The notes: generated by a model not told the origin, from the letters alone. A DNA stretch of 53,352 bases from Pararhizobium antarcticum (GCF_001885585.1 NZ_LSRP01000090.1:1-53352); one strand, 5' to 3'; counted from the first letter of the stretch, positions 17,961-26,961 are shown. Numbers and translations: made by a program.

Positions 17961-19505
17961 ATGGACCTGTCCCACCGCTCGCGCTCCTTCCGGTCTGTCG
18001 TCGTGGCGACGGGACTTGCCCTGTCGTTGACGACCATTTCTGCCCCCTTGTCGGGCGCATGGGCGCAGGGCGCCCCGACGCAGCAAGGTCCAGAATCGGT
18101 CGCCGATCTGGCAGAGGGCCTGCTGGATGCCGTCGTCAACATTTCCACATCGCAGAACGTCAAGAATGACGACCAGGCCGTCATGCCGCAGGTTCCCGAG
18201 GGCTCGCCGTTCCAGGATTTCTTCGACGAATTCTTCAAGGGCGGGCAGGGTGGCGGGGGCGCGCAACGCCAGCGCAAGGTCGAATCGCTTGGGTCGGGCT
18301 TCGTCATCGATCCCACCGGCTTTATCGTCACCAACAATCACGTGATCGAGGGTGCTGACGATATCGAGATCAATTTCGCCAATGGCTCGAAGCTGAAGGC
18401 CAAGCTGATCGGCACCGATACCAAGACCGATCTCGCCCTGCTCAAGGTGGAGCCTAAAAAGCCGCTGACGGCGGTGCCCTTCGGCGATTCGCGGCAGATG
18501 CGCATCGGCGACTGGGTGATGGCCATCGGCAATCCCTTCGGCCTTGGCGGCACGGTGACGGTCGGCATCATTTCTGCGCGCGGCCGCAACATCAATGCCG
18601 GCCCCTATGACAATTTCATCCAGACCGATGCGGCGATCAACAAGGGCAATTCCGGCGGACCGCTGTTCAACATGAACGGCGAGGTCATCGGCATCAATAC
18701 GGCGATTATCTCGCCGACCGGCGGCTCGATCGGCATCGGTTTTTCCGTGCCGACGGAACTGGCGCAGAACATCATCGGCCAGCTGCGCGAATTTGGCGAA
18801 ACGCAGCGCGGCTGGCTTGGGGTGCGCATCCAGCCGGTTACCGACGACATTGCCGAAAGCCTGAAGATGGATGTGCCGCGGGGCGCGCTTGTCGCCGGCA
18901 TCATCAAGGGCGGACCGGTCGAGAAGGGCGAGATCAAGACCGGCGACGTGATCCTCAAATTCGACGGTCGCGACGTGCTGGAAATGCGCGACCTGCCGCG
19001 GGCCGTGGCGGAAAGCCCTGTTGGCAAGGCGGTCGATGTCGTCATCATGCGCGACGGCAAGGAACAGACCGTCAAGGTGACACTCGGTCGTCTCGAGGAT
19101 GGCGAGGCAGTCGCTGCGGCATCGGGCGGCGATGAAATCGTGCCGGGTGACGAGACCGAAGACGGCGTTGACCAGGCCGAGCCGCCGGAAGAGACCGCAC
19201 CTGCGAGCGACACGGTGCTCGGCATGACGTTACTGACGCTTGACGACGAAAGCCGCACAACCTTCGGGATTTCGGCGGATGTGGAAGGCGTTGTGATTTC
19301 CGAGGTCGATCCGCAATCGGCCGCCGCCGAACGTCGGGTCACTTCCGGCGATGTCATCGTCGAGATCGGCCAGGAACCGATGAAGACGCCGGAAGATGTG
19401 ACGGCCCGGATCGAGGCGCTTAAATCGGCCGGGCGGCGCAATGCGCTGTTTATGATCGCCAACAAGACCGGCGAATTGCGCTTTGTCACGGTCAGGATGG
19501 AGTAG
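17961..19505 (+). CDS. degP: Do-family periplasmic serine protease (DegP/HtrA)
   Basis: 514 residues with GAGAGGA before the ATG. A signal peptide (about residues 1-36, cleaved after AWA) is followed by a trypsin-like domain with the catalytic triad His127 (NNHVIEG), Asp157 (TKTDLALL) and Ser231 (GNSGGPLF). Two PDZ domains start near residues 280 and 405, joined by an acidic linker. It degrades or refolds misfolded envelope proteins. It lies 255 bases after the ACT gene and may have its own promoter. Confidence 0.95.
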   Translation: MDLSHRSRSFRSVVVATGLALSLTTISAPLSGAWAQGAPTQQGPESVADLAEGLLDAVVNISTSQNVKNDDQAVMPQVPEGSPFQDFFDEFFKGGQGGGGAQRQRKVESLGSGFVIDPTGFIVTNNHVIEGADDIEINFANGSKLKAKLIGTDTKTDLALLKVEPKKPLTAVPFGDSRQMRIGDWVMAIGNPFGLGGTVTVGIISARGRNINAGPYDNFIQTDAAINKGNSGGPLFNMNGEVIGINTAIISPTGGSIGIGFSVPTELAQNIIGQLREFGETQRGWLGVRIQPVTDDIAESLKMDVPRGALVAGIIKGGPVEKGEIKTGDVILKFDGRDVLEMRDLPRAVAESPVGKAVDVVIMRDGKEQTVKVTLGRLEDGEAVAAASGGDEIVPGDETEDGVDQAEPPEETAPASDTVLGMTLLTLDDESRTTFGISADVEGVVISEVDPQSAAAERRVTSGDVIVEIGQEPMKTPEDVTARIEALKSAGRRNALFMIANKTGELRFVTVRME

Positions 19506-19634
19506 GGCGTCAGGTCAGGGCACGCGATCTGGAACATGGGAGGGCGGCAGTCGGGCTCGCCTTTTTCCGTATCCGGCCGATGGCCGCCAATTGTGTTTCG
19601 ACCTGGTCGTGTCGCTCGACTTGACAGCCTGGCC

Positions 19635-20528
19635 TTACACCACGTCGATGAAATCGGTCCGGCGATAGCCCTGGATGTAGAGCAGGGCGGTCAGGTCGGA
19701 ATGGTCGATGCGGATTTTGGCCTGGGCAGCGACTGTCGGCTTGGCATGCAGGGCGACGCCGGATCCGGCAAGCTGGATCATGCCGAGGTCGTTGGCGCCA
19801 TCGCCGACGGCCATGGCGTCATCCGTGGTGATGCCCAGACGGGAGGTAATCTCGATGAGCGCATCGACCTTGGCCTGCTTTCCGAGGATGGGGTCTGCGA
19901 CCTCTCCGGTGAGATAACCATCTTTTTCGATGAGGAGATTGGCACGGTTCTCGTCAAAACCAAGCGTGGCTGCGATGCGGCTGGTAAAGACGGTAAAACC
20001 GCCGGACACCAGCGCCGTGTAGTAGCCCCTGGCCTTCATCGTGGCGATCAGCTGCGGGCCGCCGGGGGTCAAGGTGATGCGCTTGGCGATGACGTCGTCG
20101 ACCACGCCGATCGGCAGTCCCTTGAGCAGCGCGACGCGTTCGATCAGCGCCGGTTCGAAGGCAATCTCGCCATTCATGGCGCGCGCCGTGATCGTCGCCA
20201 CCTTCTCCTTCAGGCCGACTTCGGCAGCAAGTTCGTCGATGCATTCCTGGCCGATCATGGTGGAATCCATGTCGGCGATCAGAAGCTTCTTGCGCCGCGT
20301 TTCGGAGGGCTGGACGACGACATCGATCTTTTGCGAACCGATGGCGGCGCGCAGGCTGGCTTCCGCTTCCCGCGGGTCGGTTCCGTCGCGAAGGACGATG
20401 TCGCAGGCGACGCCATCGGCAAGCCAATAGAGGCCTGACGACGCAACCCAGGCTTCGGCCGCTTCGGCAAGGGCTGGCGTGAGAACAGGATTTGACGGAT
20501 TGGCAACAAGCGTGGCAACGAAGGCCAT
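19635..20528 (-). CDS. serB: Phosphoserine phosphatase
   Basis: 297 residues (start MAFVATLVANPSNP). This is the last step of serine synthesis, hydrolysing O-phosphoserine. An N-terminal ACT-like domain precedes a HAD phosphatase domain with the nucleophile motif LIADMDSTMIGQECIDELA, motif II/III residues near LVSGGFTVFT, and the metal site VGDGANDLGMI. The start codon overlaps the miaA start region on the other strand, so its ribosome site and promoter lie within miaA. It converges with degP. Confidence 0.95.
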   Translation of the reverse strand: MAFVATLVANPSNPVLTPALAEAAEAWVASSGLYWLADGVACDIVLRDGTDPREAEASLRAAIGSQKIDVVVQPSETRRKKLLIADMDSTMIGQECIDELAAEVGLKEKVATITARAMNGEIAFEPALIERVALLKGLPIGVVDDVIAKRITLTPGGPQLIATMKARGYYTALVSGGFTVFTSRIAATLGFDENRANLLIEKDGYLTGEVADPILGKQAKVDALIEITSRLGITTDDAMAVGDGANDLGMIQLAGSGVALHAKPTVAAQAKIRIDHSDLTALLYIQGYRRTDFIDVV

Positions 20529-20529
20529 G

Positions 20530-21423
20530 ATGAGAAACCTTGAAAACGGACAGGATGCGATCCTGATAACCGGGCCGACCGCCAGCGGCAAGTCCGCTCT
20601 TGCGGTGCGGCTGGCGAGAGAGCATGGCGGCGCTGTCATCAATGCCGACAGCATGCAGGTCTATGACACGCTGCGCATCCTTACCGCGCGGCCGTCGGAA
20701 GCCGAGATGGAGGGCGTGTCGCATCATCTCTATGGCCATGTGCCGGCCGGACAGCACTATTCCACGGGTGAGTGGTTCCGGGATGCCGTCGCCGTCTTGA
20801 AAGCGGTCCGTGAGGCCGGGCAGATACCGGTGTTTGTCGGCGGCACGGGGCTCTATTTCAGGGCGCTGGCGGGCGGTCTCTCCGACATGCCTGCGGTACC
20901 CGACGCAATCCGGGTCGCGTTTCGTGCACGGCTTTCGGTAGAAGGTCCCGAGACAATGCATGCACTGCTGGCGGAGAAGGATCCCGAGACTGCGGCCCTG
21001 TTGCGCCCCGGGGACGGGCAGCGGATCCTTCGGGCGCTGGAAATCGTCGAGGCGACGGGCCAGTCGATCCGCGTGTTTCAGGCGCGCAAGGGGCCGGTCG
21101 CGCTCGATCCCGACAGGGCGCTGAAGATGATCGTCCTGCCGGACCGAGCGATCCTGCGCGAGCGCATCAACCGGCGGTTCGCGCAGATGCTCGATGCCGG
21201 TGCGGTGGAGGAGGTACGGGCTTTGCTGGCGCTCGGTTTGAAACCCGAAATGCCGGCGATGAAGGCGATTGGCGTCCCGCAGATCACGTCCATGCTCGAG
21301 GGCGCCATGAGCCGCGAGGCCGTTATCGAGACGGCGTCTGCGGCAACGCGGCAATATGCCAAGAGACAGATGACATGGTTCCGCAACCAGCTGGACGAGA
21401 CCTGGGCGGTGGTTGCGCCGTAA
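20530..21423 (+). CDS. miaA: tRNA dimethylallyltransferase
   Basis: 297 residues. MiaA adds a dimethylallyl group to A37 of tRNAs reading UNN codons. Seen: P-loop GPTASGKSALAV (about residue 17), the conserved NADSMQVYDTLRILTARPS, and VFVGGTGLYFRAL. The ATG at 20530 is chosen because GAAGG lies at suitable distance; the ATG at 20527 is too close. The serB start codon on the opposite strand occupies 20526-20528. A rho-independent terminator follows. Confidence 0.95.
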   Translation: MRNLENGQDAILITGPTASGKSALAVRLAREHGGAVINADSMQVYDTLRILTARPSEAEMEGVSHHLYGHVPAGQHYSTGEWFRDAVAVLKAVREAGQIPVFVGGTGLYFRALAGGLSDMPAVPDAIRVAFRARLSVEGPETMHALLAEKDPETAALLRPGDGQRILRALEIVEATGQSIRVFQARKGPVALDPDRALKMIVLPDRAILRERINRRFAQMLDAGAVEEVRALLALGLKPEMPAMKAIGVPQITSMLEGAMSREAVIETASAATRQYAKRQMTWFRNQLDETWAVVAP

Positions 21424-21456
21424 CCGGTGATTCACCCTCTTGTTTCACCGGTTTTT
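21422..21456 (+). terminator. Rho-independent terminator after miaA
   Basis: AACCGGTGA and TCACCGGTT form a perfect 9-bp stem around a 14-base loop, followed by a T run. The stem begins inside the stop region of miaA. Confidence 0.8.
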
Positions 21457-21505
21457 GGGAGATTTTTGCGATGGTGGCATCCGAAGGTCAAACAAGGGGC
21501 ATCCG

Positions 21506-21715
21506 ATGCAAAATCTCCCGGTTCAGTCGCGAATCATCAAGTCGGTCTGGTTCAGCCGGGAGGATGGGCGTTTGCTCGTTTGCTTCAAGAGCGGCGAAGA
21601 GCGCCGCTTTGAAGGCGTGCTTGAGGACGTAGTGCTCAATATGGTTGCTGCGCCATCGCCGGGTCAGCACTATATCGATCACATCCGCACGAAGTTTAAG
21701 CGACTGGCGGCCTAG
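21506..21715 (+). CDS. KTSC domain protein
   Basis: 69 residues from an ATG preceded by AAGGGG. The sequence (SVWFSREDGRLLVCFKSGEE, then DHIRTKFKRL) matches the KTSC domain, a small beta-rich module whose role is unclear. It appears monocistronic between miaA and a secreted-protein gene. Confidence 0.82.
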   Translation: MQNLPVQSRIIKSVWFSREDGRLLVCFKSGEERRFEGVLEDVVLNMVAAPSPGQHYIDHIRTKFKRLAA

Positions 21716-21789
21716 AGATATCGATCGTCGCTCTGGACGTTTGCACGATTCCGACCATTTATGGGGAACCGGAACTCTGGAGACGAACA

Positions 21790-22044
21790 ATGACGGAACG
21801 CTTTTTGAAAACCACGACGCTTGCGATGATTGCAGCGTCCCTCTGTGCAGGATTTCCGGCTGCGGCCGCCGACATGATCGACGACGCTGCAGCGCCGCCG
21901 TTGGCCGCAGACTACCGACAGTATCAGCCGGTGCGCAGCGCCTATGTTTACCAGCCGGCGCAGGATTGCAACGAACTGCTGATCACGTATCGGCACCCCT
22001 ACAAGCCGCACTCCGAAATTGTCCAGTTCTGCGAACCCCTGTAA
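21790..22044 (+). CDS. Small secreted protein, unknown
   Basis: 84 residues. A clear signal peptide (TTTLAMIAASLCAGFPAAAA) gives a mature part of about 57 residues with two cysteines, which could form a disulfide in the periplasm. Tyr/Pro-rich stretches (YRQYQPVRSAYVYQPAQDC) recall small rhizobial envelope proteins. No domain recognised. Confidence 0.72.
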   Translation: MTERFLKTTTLAMIAASLCAGFPAAAADMIDDAAAPPLAADYRQYQPVRSAYVYQPAQDCNELLITYRHPYKPHSEIVQFCEPL

Positions 22045-22120
22045 GGGGCCATAAAACGCGTATCACCGGCCGTGGCGCGCCCGCTGCGAGCTGATCGCGG
22101 ATCACCTTTGACGACTGCAA

Positions 22121-24214
22121 TCACTTGCGGATGAGGCTGCTCAGCGGTTTTTTGAGCAGGCTTTCGCGCAGGGATGGTGGACGGGCTGGCGGGTCGCCAG
22201 GCGGTGTGAGCGAGGGTGTCTCGCGCAAAGGCGTGCGGTAGGCATCCGCCTGCTGTCTGGGCGCCGGCTCCTCGGACAGGATCTGGCTGCGGATCTGGTT
22301 GAAGCGGTCGAGTTGCGGATTGGCAGGGCCGTCTGCACGGGGGAGCATGCCGGAATTATAGGGTTCCGGTGCGGGATAGGGTTGTGGCGCGGGTGCGGCC
22401 AGGGATGCCGGAGGCGTCCGGCGGCTGGCGATCTCGTCCGCTGACGGTCGCTGTTCATAGGCTGGCTGTTCGTATGGATTGGCCAATTCTTCCGTTGCCA
22501 CCGGTTTCTGACCGGCAAGATAGCTCTGCTGGAAGCCGGAAATATCCGGTCCGCCCATAGCCCGCATGCGGCTGACGATGTTGCGCAAATCGACCGTTGC
22601 CGGGTTTTCATCCGTTATCTTGGCCGAGGCACCGTTCGCCTTCGGCAGCCGCTCGTCGATGACCCGTGTAAAACGCATGCGCATGGGCACGGCGACCGCC
22701 TCGCCGAAGGCGATGGCTTCGCCATTGCCGATCGACGAGATGAAGCTGGTTGTCGATGCCGAGGAATTGGAAATGGCGGCGCGGATGATGTCCTGGTCGC
22801 GGTCATTGGCAAGCCGCATCGCGAAAACCGTCGAACATTGCGACAGGATCGTCGGATCGAGTTCGCCGGGGCGCTGCGTGATGATGCCAAGCGAGACCCC
22901 GTATTTCCGGCCCTCCTTGGCGATGCGGGCAATGGCCTGCCGGGTGGGCAGGAAGCCGAGGTTCGGATCGGCGGGCACGTAGCGGTGCGCTTCCTCGCAG
23001 ACGACGAGCATGTGCACGCCACCATTGCTCCACAGCCCGATTTCAAATGCCATGCGGCACAGAACGGAGGCAACCGAATTGACGACCTCGGAGGGTATGC
23101 CGGCGAGCTGGAAGGTGGCGATCGGACGGCCATCGCCGGGGATGCGGAAGATGCTGGCGATCGTCTCCAAGATGGTGTCGGTGATCGTGTTCGAGGAGAA
23201 CATGAAATTATAGCGCGGGTCGTTGATCGCCGCGATGACCTTGACCTTCAACGAACGCAGATGTGGTTTTTCGCTGCGGCCTTCCAGCCGTCCGATGCGT
23301 TCGTCGATCGTCGCCAGCAGATCGGCCATGCGGTAGGGGACGGGTGTATCGGCCGTGATCGAGCTTTTTTCCGTGGCACGGCGCATCAGCCCGGAATCCA
23401 TTGAGCCCTTGAAGGCCTTCTTGGCGTCCGGGATCGCGTCGCGCAGCACGTCGAGTTCTTCGGGCACCGGCGGGCGGCCGCGGAAGATCACCTCGGCGAA
23501 CTCCTCCAGCTTCATCAGCCAGAAGGGCAGGTCCAGCGTATCCGTGTCGATGACCACCGCGAGATCCGGAAAGGCGGCGGCGAATTCGTTGTGCGGGTCA
23601 AGGATCAGGACCCGCAGCTTGGGGTCCGAGGCGATCGCCTTGTTGAGCAGCAGGGAGACGGCCGTCGACTTGCCGACGCCGGTTGTGCCGACGATGGCAA
23701 AATGTTTCGACAGCATCGAGGGGACATGGATGGCGGCATCGATCGTCTCGTCCTGCGTCAGCTTGCCGATGACGCAGGTTTCGTCCTTGCCTGTGTCGTA
23801 GATGCGGGCAAGGTCAGCCGTGCGGATGCGGTGGGCGATGGCGCCGAGATAGGGATACTGGCTGATGCCGGCGGAAAACTCCTCGCGGCCGGACGGGCCG
23901 ACGTGGACTTCACCCATGAGTTCGACTTCGATGCTGAAGAGGTTGTCGACTTCCTCGCCCCAGTCGTTCGTGGTCGTGTGCATCGAATAGACGAGGGCGA
24001 CGACGCGGTTTTCGCCGACCGAAATCGAGATCAGGCGGCCCACGGACCAGAGTTCGGCCAGAGCGGTCTCGCCATTTTCCGCAAGCGCCGCGATTGTTGC
24101 GCGCGCTCCGCTGCACGCAACGACGCGTCCAAGAAAGCGGTTGCCGCGCTTCAAGGTATCGCGCCGCTCCTGCTCGCCGGCGCTGATGGATGTATGAAGC
24201 TCATTATTCAGCAA
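22121..24214 (-). CDS. HerA-like/DUF87 ATPase
   Basis: About 697 residues from TTG at 24214 (AGAGG eight bases upstream); a TTG at 24220 is too close to the ribosome site. Seen: an N-terminal HAS-barrel (about 20-140), Walker A AIVGTTGVGKSTAVSLL, Walker B MLVVCEEAHRYV, and the sensor-like GIITQRPGELDPTILSQC. HerA ATPases are hexameric DNA pumps that work with the NurA nuclease; none is visible here. The last 120 residues are Pro/Ala/Gln-rich and probably disordered, ending in a basic tail. Function in rhizobia is unsettled. Confidence 0.88.
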   Translation of the reverse strand: MLNNELHTSISAGEQERRDTLKRGNRFLGRVVACSGARATIAALAENGETALAELWSVGRLISISVGENRVVALVYSMHTTTNDWGEEVDNLFSIEVELMGEVHVGPSGREEFSAGISQYPYLGAIAHRIRTADLARIYDTGKDETCVIGKLTQDETIDAAIHVPSMLSKHFAIVGTTGVGKSTAVSLLLNKAIASDPKLRVLILDPHNEFAAAFPDLAVVIDTDTLDLPFWLMKLEEFAEVIFRGRPPVPEELDVLRDAIPDAKKAFKGSMDSGLMRRATEKSSITADTPVPYRMADLLATIDERIGRLEGRSEKPHLRSLKVKVIAAINDPRYNFMFSSNTITDTILETIASIFRIPGDGRPIATFQLAGIPSEVVNSVASVLCRMAFEIGLWSNGGVHMLVVCEEAHRYVPADPNLGFLPTRQAIARIAKEGRKYGVSLGIITQRPGELDPTILSQCSTVFAMRLANDRDQDIIRAAISNSSASTTSFISSIGNGEAIAFGEAVAVPMRMRFTRVIDERLPKANGASAKITDENPATVDLRNIVSRMRAMGGPDISGFQQSYLAGQKPVATEELANPYEQPAYEQRPSADEIASRRTPPASLAAPAPQPYPAPEPYNSGMLPRADGPANPQLDRFNQIRSQILSEEPAPRQQADAYRTPLRETPSLTPPGDPPARPPSLRESLLKKPLSSLIRK

Positions 24215-24333
24215 ACGCAAAACCTCTGCACATTCGATTCGGAGACTATCGAAAGGGCTTTAACAAGTCGTTTCGGGTATTTGAGCCATTTTGTATCCTT
24301 ATCCTTCCAGAAGGCCGGTTTCTGCAAAAGCCG

Positions 24334-24362
24334 TTGACGCTCCCGAGGTTTGCGTCTATCAA
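24334..24362 (+). promoter_or_regulatory. Promoter of the ilvIH operon
   Basis: TTGACG at 24334-24339, 17-base spacer, TATCAA at 24357-24362. Transcription would begin near 24368-24371, at or next to the leader peptide ATG, so the leader is probably translated without a 5' untranslated region. Confidence 0.65.
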
Positions 24363-24370
24363 TCGCAACC

Positions 24371-24427
24371 ATGAAAAAACTCTTTGCAATTCTTGTGGTG
24401 GGACAGCGCATGGGCAGGACGGTATAA
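24371..24427 (+). CDS. Branched-chain leader peptide of the ilvIH attenuator
   Basis: An 18-codon frame, MKKLFAILVVGQRMGRTV then TAA. Codons 4-10 include Leu, Ile, Leu, Val, Val, the end products of the pathway. It has no ribosome site and starts at the predicted transcript end. It overlaps the first arm of the RNA structure that follows, as expected for ribosome-mediated attenuation. Confidence 0.8.
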   Translation: MKKLFAILVVGQRMGRTV

Positions 24428-24483
24428 CCGTCCGGCGATAGCCACCCATGCGCGATACGAGGCTCCTGACGGGGCCTTTTTTT
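24406..24483 (+). promoter_or_regulatory. Transcription attenuator ahead of ilvI (stem-loops plus terminator)
   Basis: Three nested or adjacent structures are visible. GCGCATGGG (24406-24414) pairs perfectly with CCCATGCGC (24445-24453). Inside it GGACGGT-ATA-ACCGTCC (24417-24433) forms a 7-bp hairpin. AGGCTCC (24460-24466) pairs with GGGGCCT (24471-24477) and is followed by seven T, an intrinsic terminator. A ribosome stalled on the Leu/Ile/Val codons would cover the first arm. The competing antiterminator pairing is not obvious by eye. Confidence 0.8.
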
Positions 24484-24542
24484 ATGCCCTGAAACCAGCT
24501 ATTCACCTTCAAAAAACGCGAGACATGGACGGAAACAGGCCA

Positions 24543-26366
24543 ATGAGCGGGACAGACACACAGACAACCGAAAATCAGGCGGCGGGAAACCAGGCTGCTG
24601 GCATCCAGATGACAGGCGCCGAGATCGTTCTTCAGGCCCTGCGGGACAATGGCGTCAAGCACATCTTCGGCTATCCCGGCGGTGCCGTCTTGCCGATCTA
24701 TGACGAGATCTTCCAGCAGGAGGACATCGAGCACATCCTGGTGCGCCACGAGCAGGGGGCCGGCCACATGGCCGAAGGTTATGCCCGCTCGACCGGCAAG
24801 GTCGGGGTCATGCTGGTCACGTCCGGTCCCGGTGCCACCAATGCCGTCACGCCGTTGCAGGATGCGCTGATGGACTCCATCCCGCTTGTCTGCCTGACTG
24901 GCCAGGTTCCGACCTCGCTGATCGGCTCGGATGCCTTCCAGGAATGCGACACCGTCGGCATCACGCGGCCCTGCACCAAGCACAACTGGCTGGTCAAGGA
25001 CGTCAACGAACTGGCTGGCATCATCCACGAAGCCTTCCGCATCGCCCAGTCCGGGCGCCCGGGACCGGTTGTTGTCGATATCCCCAAGGACGTACAATTT
25101 GCCACCGGCACCTACACGCCGCCGTCCGCCGGTCCGATCCAGGTTAGCTACCAGCCGAAGACTCAAGGCGACCTGCGGCAGATCGAGGCAGCCGTTGCGC
25201 TGATGCGCACGGCGCGCCGTCCGGTCATCTATTCCGGCGGCGGTGTCATCAATTCCGGGCCGGAAGCGTCGCAGCTGTTGCGTACCCTGGTCGAGCTCAC
25301 CAATTTCCCGATCACCTCGACGCTGATGGGGCTCGGCGCCTATCCGGCGTCCGGCAAGAACTGGCTTGGCATGCTCGGCATGCACGGCACCTACGAAGCC
25401 AACATGGCGATGCATGATTGTGACGTCATGGTCTGCATCGGCGCGCGTTTCGACGACCGCATCACCGGTCGCCTGAATGCGTTTTCGCCGAACTCCAAGA
25501 AGATCCACATCGATATCGATCCGTCGTCGATCAACAAGACGGTCCGCGTCGACATTCCGATCCTTGGTGATATCGGCAATGTTCTGGAAGACATGGTTCG
25601 CGTGTGGCGCGCCTCGGATAAAAATGTCGACAAGACGCAGCTGGAAGACTGGTGGACCAGCGTCACCCGCTGGCGCGGTCGCAATTCGCTTGCCTACAAG
25701 ATGAACGACGACGTGATCATGCCGCAATACGCGATCCAGCGTCTCTATGAGCTGACCAAACATCGAGACACCTACATCACCACGGAAGTCGGCCAGCACC
25801 AGATGTGGGCGGCACAGTTCTATGGTTTCGAACAGCCGAACCGCTGGATGACGTCTGGCGGGCTTGGCACCATGGGTTATGGTTTCCCGGCCGCCATCGG
25901 CGTCCAGGTTGCGCATCCGGACGCCCTCGTCATCGATATTGCCGGCGATGCCTCAATCCAGATGTGCATCCAGGAAATGTCCTGCGCCGTGCAGCATAAC
26001 CTGCCGGTCAAGATCTTCATCCTCAACAACCAGTACATGGGCATGGTGCGCCAGTGGCAGCAGCTGCTGCACGGCAACCGCCTGTCCAACTCCTACACCG
26101 AGGCGATGCCCGATTTCGTCAAGCTGGCCGAAGCCTATGGCGGCGTCGGCATCCGCTGCGACAAGCCGGCCGCTCTCGACGCTGCGATCATCGAGATGAT
26201 CGACAGCCCGGCACCCGTCATCTTCGATTGCCGCGTCGCCAATCTCGCCAACTGCTTCCCGATGATCCCGTCGGGCAAGGCCCACAACGAGATGCTGTTG
26301 CCGGACGAAGCGACGGACGAGGCGGTCGCCAATGCGATCGACGCCAAGGGCCGCGCCCTGGTTTGA
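24543..26366 (+). CDS. ilvI: Acetolactate synthase, catalytic large subunit
   Basis: 607 residues from ATG 24543; ATG 24525 is an alternative. This TPP- and FAD-dependent enzyme condenses two pyruvates, or pyruvate and 2-oxobutyrate, as the first committed step to Val/Leu/Ile. Seen: FGYPGGAVLPIYDEI, the catalytic Glu in VRHEQGAGHMAEGYARST, FAD region around RFDDRITG, and the TPP/Mg site GDASIQMCIQEMS with NNQYMGMVRQWQ. The first 20 residues are Gln/Ala/Asn-rich. Controlled by the attenuator upstream and followed by ilvH after 22 bases. The symbol ilvB is also used. Confidence 0.97.
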   Translation: MSGTDTQTTENQAAGNQAAGIQMTGAEIVLQALRDNGVKHIFGYPGGAVLPIYDEIFQQEDIEHILVRHEQGAGHMAEGYARSTGKVGVMLVTSGPGATNAVTPLQDALMDSIPLVCLTGQVPTSLIGSDAFQECDTVGITRPCTKHNWLVKDVNELAGIIHEAFRIAQSGRPGPVVVDIPKDVQFATGTYTPPSAGPIQVSYQPKTQGDLRQIEAAVALMRTARRPVIYSGGGVINSGPEASQLLRTLVELTNFPITSTLMGLGAYPASGKNWLGMLGMHGTYEANMAMHDCDVMVCIGARFDDRITGRLNAFSPNSKKIHIDIDPSSINKTVRVDIPILGDIGNVLEDMVRVWRASDKNVDKTQLEDWWTSVTRWRGRNSLAYKMNDDVIMPQYAIQRLYELTKHRDTYITTEVGQHQMWAAQFYGFEQPNRWMTSGGLGTMGYGFPAAIGVQVAHPDALVIDIAGDASIQMCIQEMSCAVQHNLPVKIFILNNQYMGMVRQWQQLLHGNRLSNSYTEAMPDFVKLAEAYGGVGIRCDKPAALDAAIIEMIDSPAPVIFDCRVANLANCFPMIPSGKAHNEMLLPDEATDEAVANAIDAKGRALV

Positions 26367-26388
26367 TGGATAGGAAAGAGACACGATC

Positions 26389-26961
26389 ATGAAAGCACAT
26401 CTTCAGCCGACAGGCTCTGCCTATTTCATCGCCAAGGAAACCGAGAAGGCGGAAAACCATACGCTTTCGGTTCTCGTCGACAACGAGCCGGGCGTGCTTG
26501 CCCGGGTCATCGGCCTGTTTTCCGGCCGTGGCTACAATATCGAGAGCCTGACCGTCTCGGAGACCGAGCATCAGTCGCACCTCTCGCGCATCACCGTCGT
26601 CACGCGTGGCACGCCGCATGTGCTCGAACAGATCAAGGCGCAGCTGGAGCGTATCGTTCCTGTCCACCGCGTCGTCGACCTGACGGTCCGCGCGGCAGAA
26701 CTCGGCCATGACCGGCCGATCGAGCGTGAAGTGGCGCTGATCAAGGTCAGCGGGAAGGGCGAAAGCCGGGCGGAATCGCTGCGGCTTGCCGATGCCTTCC
26801 ACGCCAAGGTAATCGACGCGACGCTCGAACACTTCATCTTCGAGATAACCGGGAAGTCCTCGAAGATCGACCAGTTCGTGGCCATCATGAAGCCGCTCGG
26901 CGTCATCGAAGTCTGCCGCACCGGGGTCGCTGCCATGAACCGCGGCCCGCAGGGCATGTAA
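26389..26961 (+). CDS. ilvH: Acetolactate synthase, regulatory small subunit
   Basis: 190 residues. An N-terminal ACT domain (TLSVLVDNEPGVLARVIGLF, then SGRGYNIESLTVSETE) binds valine for feedback inhibition. The C-terminal ALS_ss_C domain (FEITGKSSKIDQFVAIMKPL) helps activate the large subunit. The extra N-terminal 20 residues are usual for alphaproteobacteria. Last gene of the ilvIH operon, ending in a hairpin shared with the convergent reductase gene. Confidence 0.96.
   Translation: MKAHLQPTGSAYFIAKETEKAENHTLSVLVDNEPGVLARVIGLFSGRGYNIESLTVSETEHQSHLSRITVVTRGTPHVLEQIKAQLERIVPVHRVVDLTVRAAELGHDRPIEREVALIKVSGKGESRAESLRLADAFHAKVIDATLEHFIFEITGKSSKIDQFVAIMKPLGVIEVCRTGVAAMNRGPQGM

Noticed and set aside
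19545..19585. Weak stem GGCGG/TCGCC plus T run after degP as terminator
   Set aside because: Only five base pairs including a wobble and a nine-base loop; too weak to list.
19954..21435. 493-residue minus-strand frame across serB and miaA
   Set aside because: Both underlying genes have catalytic motifs; this frame is Arg/His-rich with no recognisable fold.
24246..25916. 556-residue minus-strand frame opposite ilvI and its leader
   Set aside because: Antisense shadow of a strongly conserved enzyme; it would run through the attenuator and promoter.
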